Assembly (NCBI GenBank): GCA_937872005.1
Contig: CALMPQ010000310.1
Location: 1-6,121, forward strand
Source of the DNA: an uncultured Propioniciclava sp.
Lineage (GTDB): Bacteria > Actinomycetota > Actinomycetes > Propionibacteriales > Propionibacteriaceae
Direction of reading: 5' to 3'
DNA: 6,121 nt
The translations under genes were made by a program, and so were the position numbers. Each line of letters begins with the position of its first letter. The stretch's first letter is position 1. The notes under the pieces were generated by a model. That model made no database searches and was not told the DNA's origin. It worked only from the letters and a program-made list of their open reading frames with translations. Positions 1 through 6,121 of the stretch are shown piece by piece.

Positions 1-1
1 G

Positions 2-1285
2 GAGTCGCTCGCCGACTGGACGCCCAAGCCGGACCGCCCCGGCGTGGTCGGCATCATCGAACGTTCCCACCGGGGGCGCCTGCCCTGGCTGCTCGGCGTC
101 CGCACCGCGCGGATGGCCGCCTCCCCCTTCGGGCTGCTGCGCGGCACGGCGAACCTGATGGCCCACGACGTGGCGAACCTGCCCTCCACCGGCGTCCACA
201 CCACCGCGTGCGGCGACGCCCACATCGGCAACATCGGCTTCTACCGCTCCCCTGAGGGCAACCAGGTCATCGACCTCAACGACTTCGACGAGGCCCACAC
301 CGGCGCCTGGGAGTGGGACCTGCGCCGGCTCACGGCGTCCATCTGGGTGCTCGGCCGCGACAACGGCGCCACCGAGGAGCAGTGCGCCGACGCGGTCCGC
401 GCGTGCGTGGCTGCCTACCGCGACGAGGTCAGCTTCCTGTCCAAGACGCCGCTGCTGTGGCGCGCGTACAACCACCTCGACGTGAACGCCCTGCACGAGA
501 CGGCGACCGAGTCGAGCCTGCGCGACGAGATCTTCCGCGCGGCAAAGGCGGCCCGCAAGCGGACGTCCGACCGCATGCTGCCCAAGCTCGCGGGCGGCTC
601 CACCGACGCGGCGCGCATCGTCGACGACCCGCCCCTGGTGACGCACCCCTCCGACGCCGAGTTCGAGGCGCTTGCCGCCGGCCTGGACGCCTACCTGCCC
701 ACACTGACCCCCCAGTGGCGGCGCATCGTCGGCGGCTACTCGCTGGTCGACATCGCGCACAAGGTCGTCGGCGTGGGGTCGGTCGGCATGCGCGCGTGGG
801 TGGCGCTGCTGGCCGGGTCGCGGCCCGACGACGTGCTGTTCCTACAGCTCAAGCAGGCGCAGCGCTCGGTGCTGGCCCCGTTCGTGCACGGCGAGACCGC
901 CTGGCACGCCCACCAGGGCCAGCGGGTGGTGGAGTACCAGCAGCAGCTGCAGACGGTCTCCGACCCGCTGCTCGGCTACACCACCGTGGGTGAGCACCAG
1001 TACTACGTGCGCCAGTACCGCAACATGAAGGGCGGCGTCCCCCTCGACGCGATGACGCCCGGCGCGCTCGTCGACTACTCCGGCATCGTGGGCCACCTGC
1101 TGGCCAAGGGACACGCGCGCACGTCCGGGGCGTCCATCATCTCGGGCTACCTCGGCAAGAAGGACGCCGCGGTCGAGGCCTTCGTCGACTGGGCCCGCGC
1201 GTACGCGGACCAGACCGAGGCCGACCACGCCGTGCTGGTGAAGGCCGTCAAGGCAGGACGTCTGCCCTACGAGCCGGGGGTGTGA
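2..1285 (+). CDS. DUF2252 family protein, 5'-truncated by window edge
   Basis: This is an uncharacterised family with no proven reaction, probably cytoplasmic since no signal peptide or membrane segment is visible. The frame is open from the first bases, and the residues before the GTG at 44 (ESLADWTPKPDRPG) still fit the family's N-terminal region, so the true start is probably left of the window. Counting from the GTG at 44, family hallmarks are RMAASPFGLLRG (23-34), CGDAHIGNIGF (56-66), DLNDFDEAHTGAWEWDLRRL (77-96), a glycine-rich VGVGSVG (about 241-247) and FLQLKQA with Lys270 (266-272). The C-terminal part carries the typical GHARTSG and GYLGKKD stretches and ends at TGA 1283-1285. The HxGN and NDFDE motifs resemble the catalytic and metal-binding motifs of aminoglycoside-phosphotransferase-like kinases, and the later glycine loop plus lysine resembles an N-lobe. 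A kinase-like role is inference only. The family assignment is firm. Confidence 0.9.
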   Translation, partial: ESLADWTPKPDRPGVVGIIERSHRGRLPWLLGVRTARMAASPFGLLRGTANLMAHDVANLPSTGVHTTACGDAHIGNIGFYRSPEGNQVIDLNDFDEAHTGAWEWDLRRLTASIWVLGRDNGATEEQCADAVRACVAAYRDEVSFLSKTPLLWRAYNHLDVNALHETATESSLRDEIFRAAKAARKRTSDRMLPKLAGGSTDAARIVDDPPLVTHPSDAEFEALAAGLDAYLPTLTPQWRRIVGGYSLVDIAHKVVGVGSVGMRAWVALLAGSRPDDVLFLQLKQAQRSVLAPFVHGETAWHAHQGQRVVEYQQQLQTVSDPLLGYTTVGEHQYYVRQYRNMKGGVPLDAMTPGALVDYSGIVGHLLAKGHARTSGASIISGYLGKKDAAVEAFVDWARAYADQTEADHAVLVKAVKAGRLPYEPGV

Positions 1286-1314
1286 GGCTCGTGGTAGGTG
1301 GGTGCACCGTGTTG

Positions 1315-1328
1315 GGGAAGACCTTCCC
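1315..1328. terminator. small hairpin between convergent genes
   Basis: GGGAA (1315-1319) and TTCCC (1324-1328) can pair around a 4-base GACC loop, 30 bases after the DUF2252 stop. A second, imperfect inverted repeat (CCGGATT / AATTCGG) follows at 1327-1342. There is no T-tract, so this is at best a weak or actinobacterial-type terminator. The 64 bases of 1286-1349 hold nothing else that I can identify. Confidence 0.3.
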
Positions 1329-1349
1329 GGATTCCAATTCGGGGTTGCC

Positions 1350-1526
1350 TCAACTGATGCGGGCGAACCGTTCGACGTCGCGCTTGGTGCCGGACACGAT
1401 CAATGGGTCGCCCTCGAGGACGACGGTCTCGGGCACGGTGTAGATGGAGTCCTCCCCGGGCCGCTTCAGGCCGACGACCGTGACGTCCTGGCGGGTGCGG
1501 ATCGCCGACTCGGCCAGGGAACTCCC
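1350..1526 (-). pseudogene. 3' remnant of a TrkA-C domain (KtrA/TrkA-like) gene
   Basis: The last ~58 codons read on the - strand as GSSLAESAIRTRQDVTVVG, then LKRPGEDSIYTVPETVVLEG and DPLIVSGTKRDVERFARIS, ending at TGA (1352-1350). This matches the C-terminal part of a TrkA-C (RCK_C) domain, the regulatory module of Ktr/Trk potassium-uptake peripheral subunits: 'SL.E...R....VTVVGIKRPGED', a 'PETV' turn, then 'GD.LIVSGT...VERFA'. An intact protein of this kind has about 220 residues, with an NAD-binding TrkA-N domain in front. Here everything upstream is missing: the frame runs into unrelated residues at about 1527 and then overlaps the 3' end of pdxH out of frame. There is no plausible own start, so this is read as a non-functional fragment. 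The TrkA-C recognition is from family knowledge and was not searched. Confidence 0.75.
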
Positions 1527-1546
1527 CCCACCGTGGGTCCGGTGGG
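1527..1546 (-). terminator. inverted repeat just after pdxH, at the trkA-remnant junction
   Basis: CCCACC (1527-1532) and GGTGGG (1541-1546) are perfect complements around an 8-base loop. The repeat starts three bases past the pdxH stop (TAG, 1551-1549) on the transcribed side. It may end the pdxH transcript, though no T-tract follows. It also marks the exact place where the TrkA-C similarity stops. Confidence 0.35.
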
Positions 1547-1548
1547 CC

Positions 1549-2181
1549 CTACGGCGCCAGGCGCTCCCGGACCCACGCCCCGCCGTCGCGGCGGTACCGC
1601 ACCCGGTCGTGGAGGCGCGACGTCCGCCCCTGCCAGAACTCCCACACGTCGGGCACGAGGCGATAGCCACCCCAGTGCTCCGGACGGGGCGGGTGCACTC
1701 CCTGTTCTGCCTGGGCCTTCGCTGTGTTCGCGGCGTGGCCGCGCGGGCTCGCGATGACCTCCGGCTGCGGCGAGGCCCAGGCGCCGATCCGCGAGTCGAG
1801 GGGGCGGACGGCGTAGTAGGCGTCCGACTCCTCGGGCGTGACCAGCTCGACGGGGCCCTCGACGCGGACCTGCCGCTCCAGCGGCGCCCAGTAGAACAAC
1901 AGCGCGGCCCGCGGGTTGGCGTCCAGCTCGTGGCCCTTGCGCGAGGTGTAGTTCGTGTACCAGACCAGCCCGGCGTCGTCGTAGCCCTTGAGCAGGACGA
2001 TGCGCGCCGACGGGCGACCCTCGGCGTCCGCCGTGGCGAGCGTCATGGCGTTGGGCTCCAGCCCTTCCACGCGGCGCGCGTCGGCGAACCAGCGGTCGAA
2101 CAGCCGGACGGGCACCTCCGTGGTGTCGCGCTCGTCCAACTCGCCCTGCTCGTAGCTTCTCCGGAAGCCCGTGATGTCCAC
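1549..2181 (-). CDS. pdxH: pyridoxamine 5'-phosphate oxidase
   Basis: PdxH is a cytoplasmic FMN enzyme that oxidises pyridoxamine- or pyridoxine-5'-phosphate to pyridoxal 5'-phosphate with O2, the last step of B6 salvage. The GTG at 2181-2179 gives 210 residues, normal for the family. FMN-region motifs are RIVLLKG (60-66), [10 protein letters not shown] (74-83) and [14 protein letters not shown] (97-109). PLP-site residues align by position with E. coli Lys72, Tyr129, Arg133, Ser137, Arg197 and His199: here Lys65, Tyr122, Arg126, Ser130, Arg189 and His191. The C-terminus has HWGGYRLVP (169-177) and [13 protein letters not shown] (181-193), diagnostic of PdxH. An in-frame GTG at 2190 is possible, but 2181 lies 7 bases behind a -10-like box. 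All key residues are present, so the enzyme should be active. The frame stays open upstream far into the neighbouring gene, but that extension has no PdxH similarity. Confidence 0.96.
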   Translation of the reverse strand: MDITGFRRSYEQGELDERDTTEVPVRLFDRWFADARRVEGLEPNAMTLATADAEGRPSARIVLLKGYDDAGLVWYTNYTSRKGHELDANPRAALLFYWAPLERQVRVEGPVELVTPEESDAYYAVRPLDSRIGAWASPQPEVIASPRGHAANTAKAQAEQGVHPPRPEHWGGYRLVPDVWEFWQGRTSRLHDRVRYRRDGGAWVRERLAP

Positions 2182-2188
2182 GGGACCC

Positions 2189-2194
2189 ACCCTA
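2189..2194 (-). promoter_or_regulatory. putative leaderless -10 box for pdxH (TAGGGT)
   Basis: On the - strand TAGGGT fits the actinobacterial TAnnnT -10 pattern, and it ends 7 bases before the GTG start at 2181. That spacing would place transcription initiation at or next to the start codon. No convincing -35 element is seen. A G-rich reading of the same bases as a weak Shine-Dalgarno (AGGGTGGG) is an alternative. Confidence 0.4.
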
Positions 2195-2423
2195 ACCGGG
2201 GCCCATAGGGGCCACCATGGACCCATGCAAACCCAGATTCGGCACAACCCCGCTTTCGCCGCCGCCCGCCTGCACCTGGCGCCGGGAGAGCCCGCACGCA
2301 TCGAGTCGGGCGCGATGATGGCCCACTCGGCCGGCGTCCAGCTCGCCGCGAACACCGGAGGCGGCCCCATGTCCGGCCTCAAGCGCTCCAACCTCTCAGG
2401 AGGCCCCAGCTCTGCGCACCGAA

Positions 2424-2439
2424 AGCCCCGCCGGGGGCT
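2424..2439. repeat. perfect hairpin AGCCCC-GCCG-GGGGCT
   Basis: A 6-bp perfect stem with a 4-base loop lies about 20 bases after the AIM24 similarity ends and 36 bases before the next -10-like box. It has no T-tract. It could insulate the downstream gene from upstream transcription, or be chance in GC-rich DNA. The rest of 2405-2487 contains only the downstream promoter candidate. Confidence 0.35.
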
Positions 2440-2474
2440 GTCGGCGGAGGGAATCGGGGCTGTCGTAACGGTGG

Positions 2475-2480
2475 GATACT
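2475..2480 (+). promoter_or_regulatory. putative leaderless -10 box (GATACT) for the 855-aa enzyme
   Basis: GATACT matches the A2 and T6 of a TAnnnT-like -10 and ends 7 bases before the GTG at 2488, so the transcript would begin at or next to the start codon. The bases between are GGGGGGC, too close to the start to serve as a Shine-Dalgarno. No clear -35 is seen at 16-18 bases upstream. Confidence 0.42.
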
Positions 2481-2487
2481 GGGGGGC

Positions 2488-5055
2488 GTGAGCCCCTCCG
2501 CCGACCTCGCGCGACAGGGCGGCAAGGGAGCCAACCTCGTCCGCCTGCGGGACGCCGGCCTGCCCGTCCCCGCCTTCGTCGTCATCACGACTGACGAGTA
2601 CGCCGCCTTCGTCGCCGACCACGGCCTCGCCGCCCCCATCGCGGCGGCGCTGCGCCGCCCGGCGGCCGAGGCATCCGACACCATCCGCGCGGCGTTTGCG
2701 GCGGCCACCCCGACCGCCACGCAGCGCGCCCGGATCGTCGAGGCGCTGGCCCCGCTGCTCGACGGCGGCGAGCCCGCCGGGCCGTTGGCCGTCCGCTCGT
2801 CCGCGACCGCCGAGGACCTGCCGGGCTTCTCGTTCGCGGGGCAGCAAGACACCTGCCTCTCCGTCACCGGGTTGGACGCCGTGGTCGACAGCATCGTCAC
2901 CTGCTGGTCCTCGCTGTGGACCGAGCGCGCCATCACCTACCGCACCCGCAACGGCATCGGGCACGATGCGACCCTGGCGGTGGTCGTCCAGCAGATGGTG
3001 GACGCCGACGCGTCCGGCGTCCTGTTCACGGCCAACCCTCACACCGGACGCCGCGACGAGTCGGTCGTCGAGTCCGTCACCGGGCTCGGGGACGCCCTCG
3101 TGTCGGGCCGGGTGACGCCCGACACCTTCGTCCTGGAGACCGCGACCGGGACGCTGCGCTCGCAGCAGCTGGCGGGGGCGCAGGCGTCCGTCTCGCCCTC
3201 GGACCTGCAGTCGGTGCTGTCCCTGGGGCGCCGCATCGTCGAGCTGTACGCCGAGCCGATGGACGTCGAGTGGGCGCGCGCCGACGGGGCCGTCCACGTG
3301 CTGCAGGTCCGCCCGATCACGTCGCTCTACCCGCTGCCGGCGCCCAACCCCGCCCGCCACGACGAGCCCGAGGTCTGGTTCAGCTTCGGCGCGTTCCAGG
3401 GTCTGCTGGAGCCGATGACCCCGCTCGGCCAGGAGGCGATCCGGATGGCGCTGTCGGGCGGGGCGCGCCTGGTCGGGCGCCGGGTCGACTGGCGCACCAA
3501 CCGCTTCATCCAGTCCGCCGGCGAGCGGCTGTGGATCCGGCTCGACTCGCTGATACGCATCCGGGCGACACGGAAGCTGCTGGCCGAGTTCCTGCCGCTG
3601 GTCGAGCCGGGGACGGCCGCCATCCTCGCCACGCTCGCCGAGGAGCCGGGCCTGCGCCCGGCGCGGACGTCCCCGTCGGCGGGCATCGCCGCCAAGTTCG
3701 CCACCCTCGTGCCGCGGCTCCTGCCGCGCATCCGAGCCGCGTCGGCCAACCCCGAGCGCGCCCGCCGCACGCTCGACCGATCGACCGAGCTCCTCGTCGC
3801 CCACGTGGCCCGCGAGATGGACCGCGCCGCGAAGGGCCGGACGCCGCAGGAGCGGCTCACCGCCCGGGTCCGGGTGCTGGACGACTTCGCCCGGCGCGCG
3901 TTCCCGACCCTGTTGCCGGCATTCGCGCCGATCATGGCGCCGACCCTGCTGGAGCTGCGCACGCTGCGCGAACTCGCCGCCATGACGCGGCTGCCCGACG
4001 CGGACGCCCTCGCCATGGCCGCGATGCGCGCGCTGCCGGGCAACGTCACCACCGAGATGGACCTCGTGCTCTCCGACGTCGCCGCCACCATCAAGCGGGA
4101 CGCCACCGCGTGGGGCTGGGTGGCCGAGACGCCGGCGTCCGACCTCGCGCGGCAGTTCACGGCCGGACGCCTCCCGCGCGTGGCCCAGTCGGCGATCGCC
4201 GACTTCTTGGCGTCCTACGGCATGCGGGGCGTCGCCGAGATCGACCTGGGCGCACGGCGGTGGCGCGACGACCCCACGCCGGTCATGCACACCCTCAAGG
4301 CGTACCTGGCGCTGCCGGCCGGGGCGTCGCCGCGCGCGGTGCACAAGGCGGGCCAGCACGAGGCGGGACGCTCGATCCGCAAGCTGATGGACGCCTCGAC
4401 CCCGGCCCGCGCGCAGCGCATCAAGCGGTCGGCGCGGGCGATCCGCGGCCTGGCGGGCGCGCGGGAGACCCCGAAGTTCACGCTGGTGCGGTGCCTGGGG
4501 CTGATCCGCGAGGGGCTGGACGCCTCAGCCGCCGAACTGGTCGAGAACGGCCGGCTGGGCGCGGTCCCCGACATCGCGTTCCTGCGCGTGGACGAGCTCG
4601 GGCGCGCGTTCGCCGCGGAATGGCACGAGGTCGTCGCGGGGCGGCGCGCCGTGTACGAGGCTGAGGGGCGCCGGCGCCAGATCCCGCGCGTGCTCGTCGA
4701 GGACGGGCGGGCGTTCTACGACGGTCTGGGTGCCGGCTCTGCCTCCCTCGGCGGTGCGGGCGTGTCGCCGGGTGTCGCCGAGGGCCCCGTCCGGGTCGTG
4801 CTCGACCCGCGGACGACGCCTCTCAAGCCCGGGGAGATCCTCGTTTGCCCCGGGACCGACCCGGCCTGGACGCCGCTGTTCCTGGTCGCGGGGGGCCTGG
4901 TCACCGAAGTGGGCGGGCTGATGACCCACGGATCGGTCGTGGCGCGGGAGTACGGCATCCCGGCGGTCGTGGGCGTCCACGCGGCGACGACCCGCCTGGT
5001 CGACGGCCAACGCGTCCGCATCGACGGCAGCTCCGGGGCCATCGAACTCCTCTGA
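2488..5055 (+). CDS. rifampin phosphotransferase-like PEP-synthase-family enzyme
   Basis: The 855 residues have the three-part order of rifampin phosphotransferase (RPH): a PPDK_N-type ATP-binding domain (about 1-280), a long helical middle domain (about 290-745) and a C-terminal phosphohistidine swivel domain (about 752-855). The PEP/pyruvate TIM barrel of true PEP synthase or PPDK is absent. Visible motifs are GGKGANL with Lys13, [10 protein letters not shown] (103-112), Asp259/Glu261 in PMDVEW, Gln273/Arg275 in LQVRPIT, and the swivel [12 protein letters not shown] plus TDPAWTPLF, ending in [21 protein letters not shown] with phospho-acceptor His814. The 12- and 14-residue gaps from Glu261 to Gln273 and Arg275 match those I recall for Listeria RPH (867 aa). 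RPH uses ATP to phosphorylate rifamycins, yielding AMP and phosphate. Rifamycin as substrate here is inferred from architecture; the middle domain decides specificity and I cannot score it. The GTG at 2488 gives a short N-terminus before Lys13, and I see no earlier in-frame start nearby. Annotation pipelines may call it PEP synthase. Confidence 0.82.
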   Translation: MSPSADLARQGGKGANLVRLRDAGLPVPAFVVITTDEYAAFVADHGLAAPIAAALRRPAAEASDTIRAAFAAATPTATQRARIVEALAPLLDGGEPAGPLAVRSSATAEDLPGFSFAGQQDTCLSVTGLDAVVDSIVTCWSSLWTERAITYRTRNGIGHDATLAVVVQQMVDADASGVLFTANPHTGRRDESVVESVTGLGDALVSGRVTPDTFVLETATGTLRSQQLAGAQASVSPSDLQSVLSLGRRIVELYAEPMDVEWARADGAVHVLQVRPITSLYPLPAPNPARHDEPEVWFSFGAFQGLLEPMTPLGQEAIRMALSGGARLVGRRVDWRTNRFIQSAGERLWIRLDSLIRIRATRKLLAEFLPLVEPGTAAILATLAEEPGLRPARTSPSAGIAAKFATLVPRLLPRIRAASANPERARRTLDRSTELLVAHVAREMDRAAKGRTPQERLTARVRVLDDFARRAFPTLLPAFAPIMAPTLLELRTLRELAAMTRLPDADALAMAAMRALPGNVTTEMDLVLSDVAATIKRDATAWGWVAETPASDLARQFTAGRLPRVAQSAIADFLASYGMRGVAEIDLGARRWRDDPTPVMHTLKAYLALPAGASPRAVHKAGQHEAGRSIRKLMDASTPARAQRIKRSARAIRGLAGARETPKFTLVRCLGLIREGLDASAAELVENGRLGAVPDIAFLRVDELGRAFAAEWHEVVAGRRAVYEAEGRRRQIPRVLVEDGRAFYDGLGAGSASLGGAGVSPGVAEGPVRVVLDPRTTPLKPGEILVCPGTDPAWTPLFLVAGGLVTEVGGLMTHGSVVAREYGIPAVVGVHAATTRLVDGQRVRIDGSSGAIELL

Positions 5056-5086
5056 CCGCCGACAGCCCCGGGTTTGAAGGGGTCAG
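5052..5086. terminator. shared convergent stem embedding both stop codons
   Basis: CTGACC (5052-5057) and GGTCAG (5081-5086) are perfect complements. They contain the TGA of the + strand enzyme (5053-5055) and the TGA of the - strand transporter (5085-5083). A second possible pairing is CCCC (5066-5069) with GGGG (5079-5082). The 27 bases between the two genes hold nothing else. A bidirectional terminator is plausible but unproven, since the loop is long and there are no T-tracts. Confidence 0.33.
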
Positions 5087-6121
5087 GCGGCGGTGGTCAG
5101 CGCGGGGCGGACGCCGTGGGCGTCCGCCCGCGACGCGCGCGCCAGGACGCCCGTGAGGGCGGCGGCGACCCCGAGCACGGCGGGCAGCGCCAAGGCTGCT
5201 TGGGCACCCCACGCCTCGATGACCCACCCGGCCGCGGAGGCACCCGACCCGACGCCGACCATCACCGCTGTCGAGAGCAGGGTGAGGACGAGGGTGTTGC
5301 CCGGGTCCGCGAGGCGCTCTGTGCCGGTGGACGCCGCGATCAGCAGCGGCGCGACGCACAGGCCGAGCGACAAGCACGCGACGGCCAGCAGCAGCGGCAC
5401 GCCGGTCGCGGCCAGCCCCAGACCGAACACGACCATCAGCGCCCCTGCGCCCATGACGCGCACCGGCAGGCTCCAGCGGCGCAGCAGACGGTGCGCGAAC
5501 AGGCCCGACACGGCGCTGCCCACGCCCATCGCGCCGTAGACCAGGCCGGTCCAGACCTCGTCGGGGGTGTCCTGGAACAGCGCGGCGATGCCGGTCTGGG
5601 TCGTGCCGAACACGGCGCCCACGACGGAGGAGAGCACGAGCCACGCCACCATCCGCGCCGGGATGCGACCGCGCGTGATGCCGCCGGCCAGCGTCCGGAC
5701 CGCCGGCAGCCTGAAGGCGAAGAAGGTCTGGGCGACCACGAGCAGCACCCACGCCACACCGACGGCGAACACCGGCGACACGGCCGCCGCCAGAGTCGCC
5801 CCCAGGATGGGTCCGGCCACGAACGACACCTCGTCGGCGACCGTCTCGTAGCTCATCGCGACCTCGATCTTGCGGCGTCCGTCGGGCTCACCGGCAAAGG
5901 CGGCCGACCAGCCGGCACGGGCCATCGCGCCCACCTGGCCGTTCGTCGCCCCCACCAGCCCGGCCACGACCGCCTGGACGGACACCGGCACAGCGACCCA
6001 CGCCAGCGACGCCAGCGCGGCGATCGACACCGCGGCGGCCGCGGTCATGGCGAGCAGCGCGCGACGGCGTCCGAACCGGTCGGCGAGCAGGCCGACCACG
6101 GGGGCGCCGAGCGCCCCGCCG
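5083..6121 (-). CDS. MFS transporter (DHA1-like), N-terminus cut by window edge
   Basis: This is an integral membrane carrier of the major facilitator superfamily; the substrate is unknown. The frame is open to the right edge. Beyond the GTG at 6099 it continues as GGALGAPV, the end of transmembrane helix 2, so TM1 and most of TM2 lie outside the window and the GTG is not the true start. Counting from that GTG, motif A GLLADRFGRRR (3-13) follows TM2. About ten further helices are visible near 14-36, 39-60, 87-107, 110-129, 149-171, 184-202, 212-232, 234-256, 269-292 and 300-320, with a charged central loop (about 130-148). TM5 contains SFVAGPILGA (92-101), resembling motif C of proton-driven drug exporters, which favours efflux over uptake. 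The protein ends at TGA 5085-5083, convergent with the neighbouring enzyme and 27 bases away. Drug export is inference; MFS membership is firm. Confidence 0.92.
   Translation of the reverse strand, partial: GGALGAPVVGLLADRFGRRRALLAMTAAAAVSIAALASLAWVAVPVSVQAVVAGLVGATNGQVGAMARAGWSAAFAGEPDGRRKIEVAMSYETVADEVSFVAGPILGATLAAAVSPVFAVGVAWVLLVVAQTFFAFRLPAVRTLAGGITRGRIPARMVAWLVLSSVVGAVFGTTQTGIAALFQDTPDEVWTGLVYGAMGVGSAVSGLFAHRLLRRWSLPVRVMGAGALMVVFGLGLAATGVPLLLAVACLSLGLCVAPLLIAASTGTERLADPGNTLVLTLLSTAVMVGVGSGASAAGWVIEAWGAQAALALPAVLGVAAALTGVLARASRADAHGVRPALTTAA

Larger units (their letters stand above)
2225..2491 (+). pseudogene. 5' remnant of an AIM24/TIGR00266-family gene
   Basis: The ATG at 2225 opens 88 codons. 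The first ~60 (to about 2404) look like the start of an AIM24 (DUF124/TIGR00266) protein: [20 protein letters not shown], then [20 protein letters not shown] and a GLKRS stretch. Full members have over 200 residues and fold as a beta-rich barrel; their function in bacteria is poorly defined. After SNLSGG the frame becomes low-complexity [15 protein letters not shown] sequence with no family character. I see no continuation in the other + frames before 2488. The remnant ORF stops at TGA 2489-2491, overlapping the GTG of the next gene (GTGA). It is divergent from pdxH, 43 bases away. It is most likely a truncated, non-functional gene, although a short expressed leader ORF cannot be excluded. Confidence 0.72.

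Noticed and set aside
1350..1670. A 106-codon - strand ORF that includes the TrkA-C tail
   Set aside because: Its ATG and first ~45 codons lie out of frame within the 3' end of pdxH and have no TrkA character. Only the C-terminal ~58 codons are meaningful, so they are given as a gene remnant.
1302..1757. A + strand ORF across the trkA remnant and pdxH 3' end
   Set aside because: It is a low-complexity Pro/Gly/Arg translation antisense to recognised sequence, with no domain.
2424..2439. Classical Rho-independent terminator
   Set aside because: The stem is perfect, but no T-tract follows on either strand, so only a hairpin is claimed.
1549..4359. A 936-codon open frame on the - strand that runs through pdxH and antisense to the large enzyme gene
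   Set aside because: Only the last 210 codons (pdxH) have family similarity. The rest is antisense to a well-supported gene, is Arg/Gly-rich, and stays open because stop codons are rare in very GC-rich DNA.
2916..4664. A long + strand frame overlapping the 855-aa enzyme
   Set aside because: Its translation is Arg/Ala/Gly/Pro-rich with no domain, and it lies wholly inside the recognised enzyme gene in another frame.
1..6121. tRNA, rRNA, CRISPR array, insertion sequence or attachment site
   Set aside because: I saw no repeated spacer pattern, transposase-like protein, terminal inverted repeat pair or tRNA-like cloverleaf. The space between genes is too short for most of these.

Overview
The window is very GC-rich DNA with strong G/C bias at third codon positions, GTG starts and start codons lying directly downstream of -10-like boxes. 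This points to a high-GC actinomycete (Actinomycetota). No lower rank can be fixed from the sequence.

Layout from left to right. (1) A DUF2252 protein on the + strand enters from the left edge already open and ends at 1285. (2) A 64-base gap with a small hairpin follows. (3) At 1350-1526 on the - strand lies only the last ~58 codons of a TrkA-C (potassium-uptake regulator, KtrA/TrkA-like) gene. (4) An intact pdxH (pyridoxamine 5'-phosphate oxidase, 210 aa) is on the - strand at 1549-2181. (5) Divergent from pdxH, at 2225, the first ~60 codons of an AIM24/TIGR00266-family gene run on the + strand and then lose all family resemblance. (6) An 855-aa protein built from a PEP-synthase-type ATP-binding domain, a long middle domain and a C-terminal phosphohistidine swivel domain (rifampin phosphotransferase-like) occupies 2488-5055 on the + strand. 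(7) Convergent with it, an MFS transporter on the - strand runs from 5083 off the right edge.

The genes do not form one obvious pathway. The most distinctive point is that intact pdxH sits between two truncated genes: a 3' remnant of a TrkA-type gene and a 5' remnant of an AIM24 gene. This looks like a rearrangement or deletion scar, or an assembly join. The ATP-binding/swivel enzyme and the MFS carrier could both relate to drug handling, but nothing in the sequence links them beyond being neighbours.

I found no RNA gene, CRISPR array, insertion sequence or clearly new multi-gene system. The items most worth a second look are the double truncation around pdxH, the rifampin-phosphotransferase-like architecture, the kinase-like motifs in reversed order in the DUF2252 protein, and two putative leaderless promoters with identical 7-base spacing.
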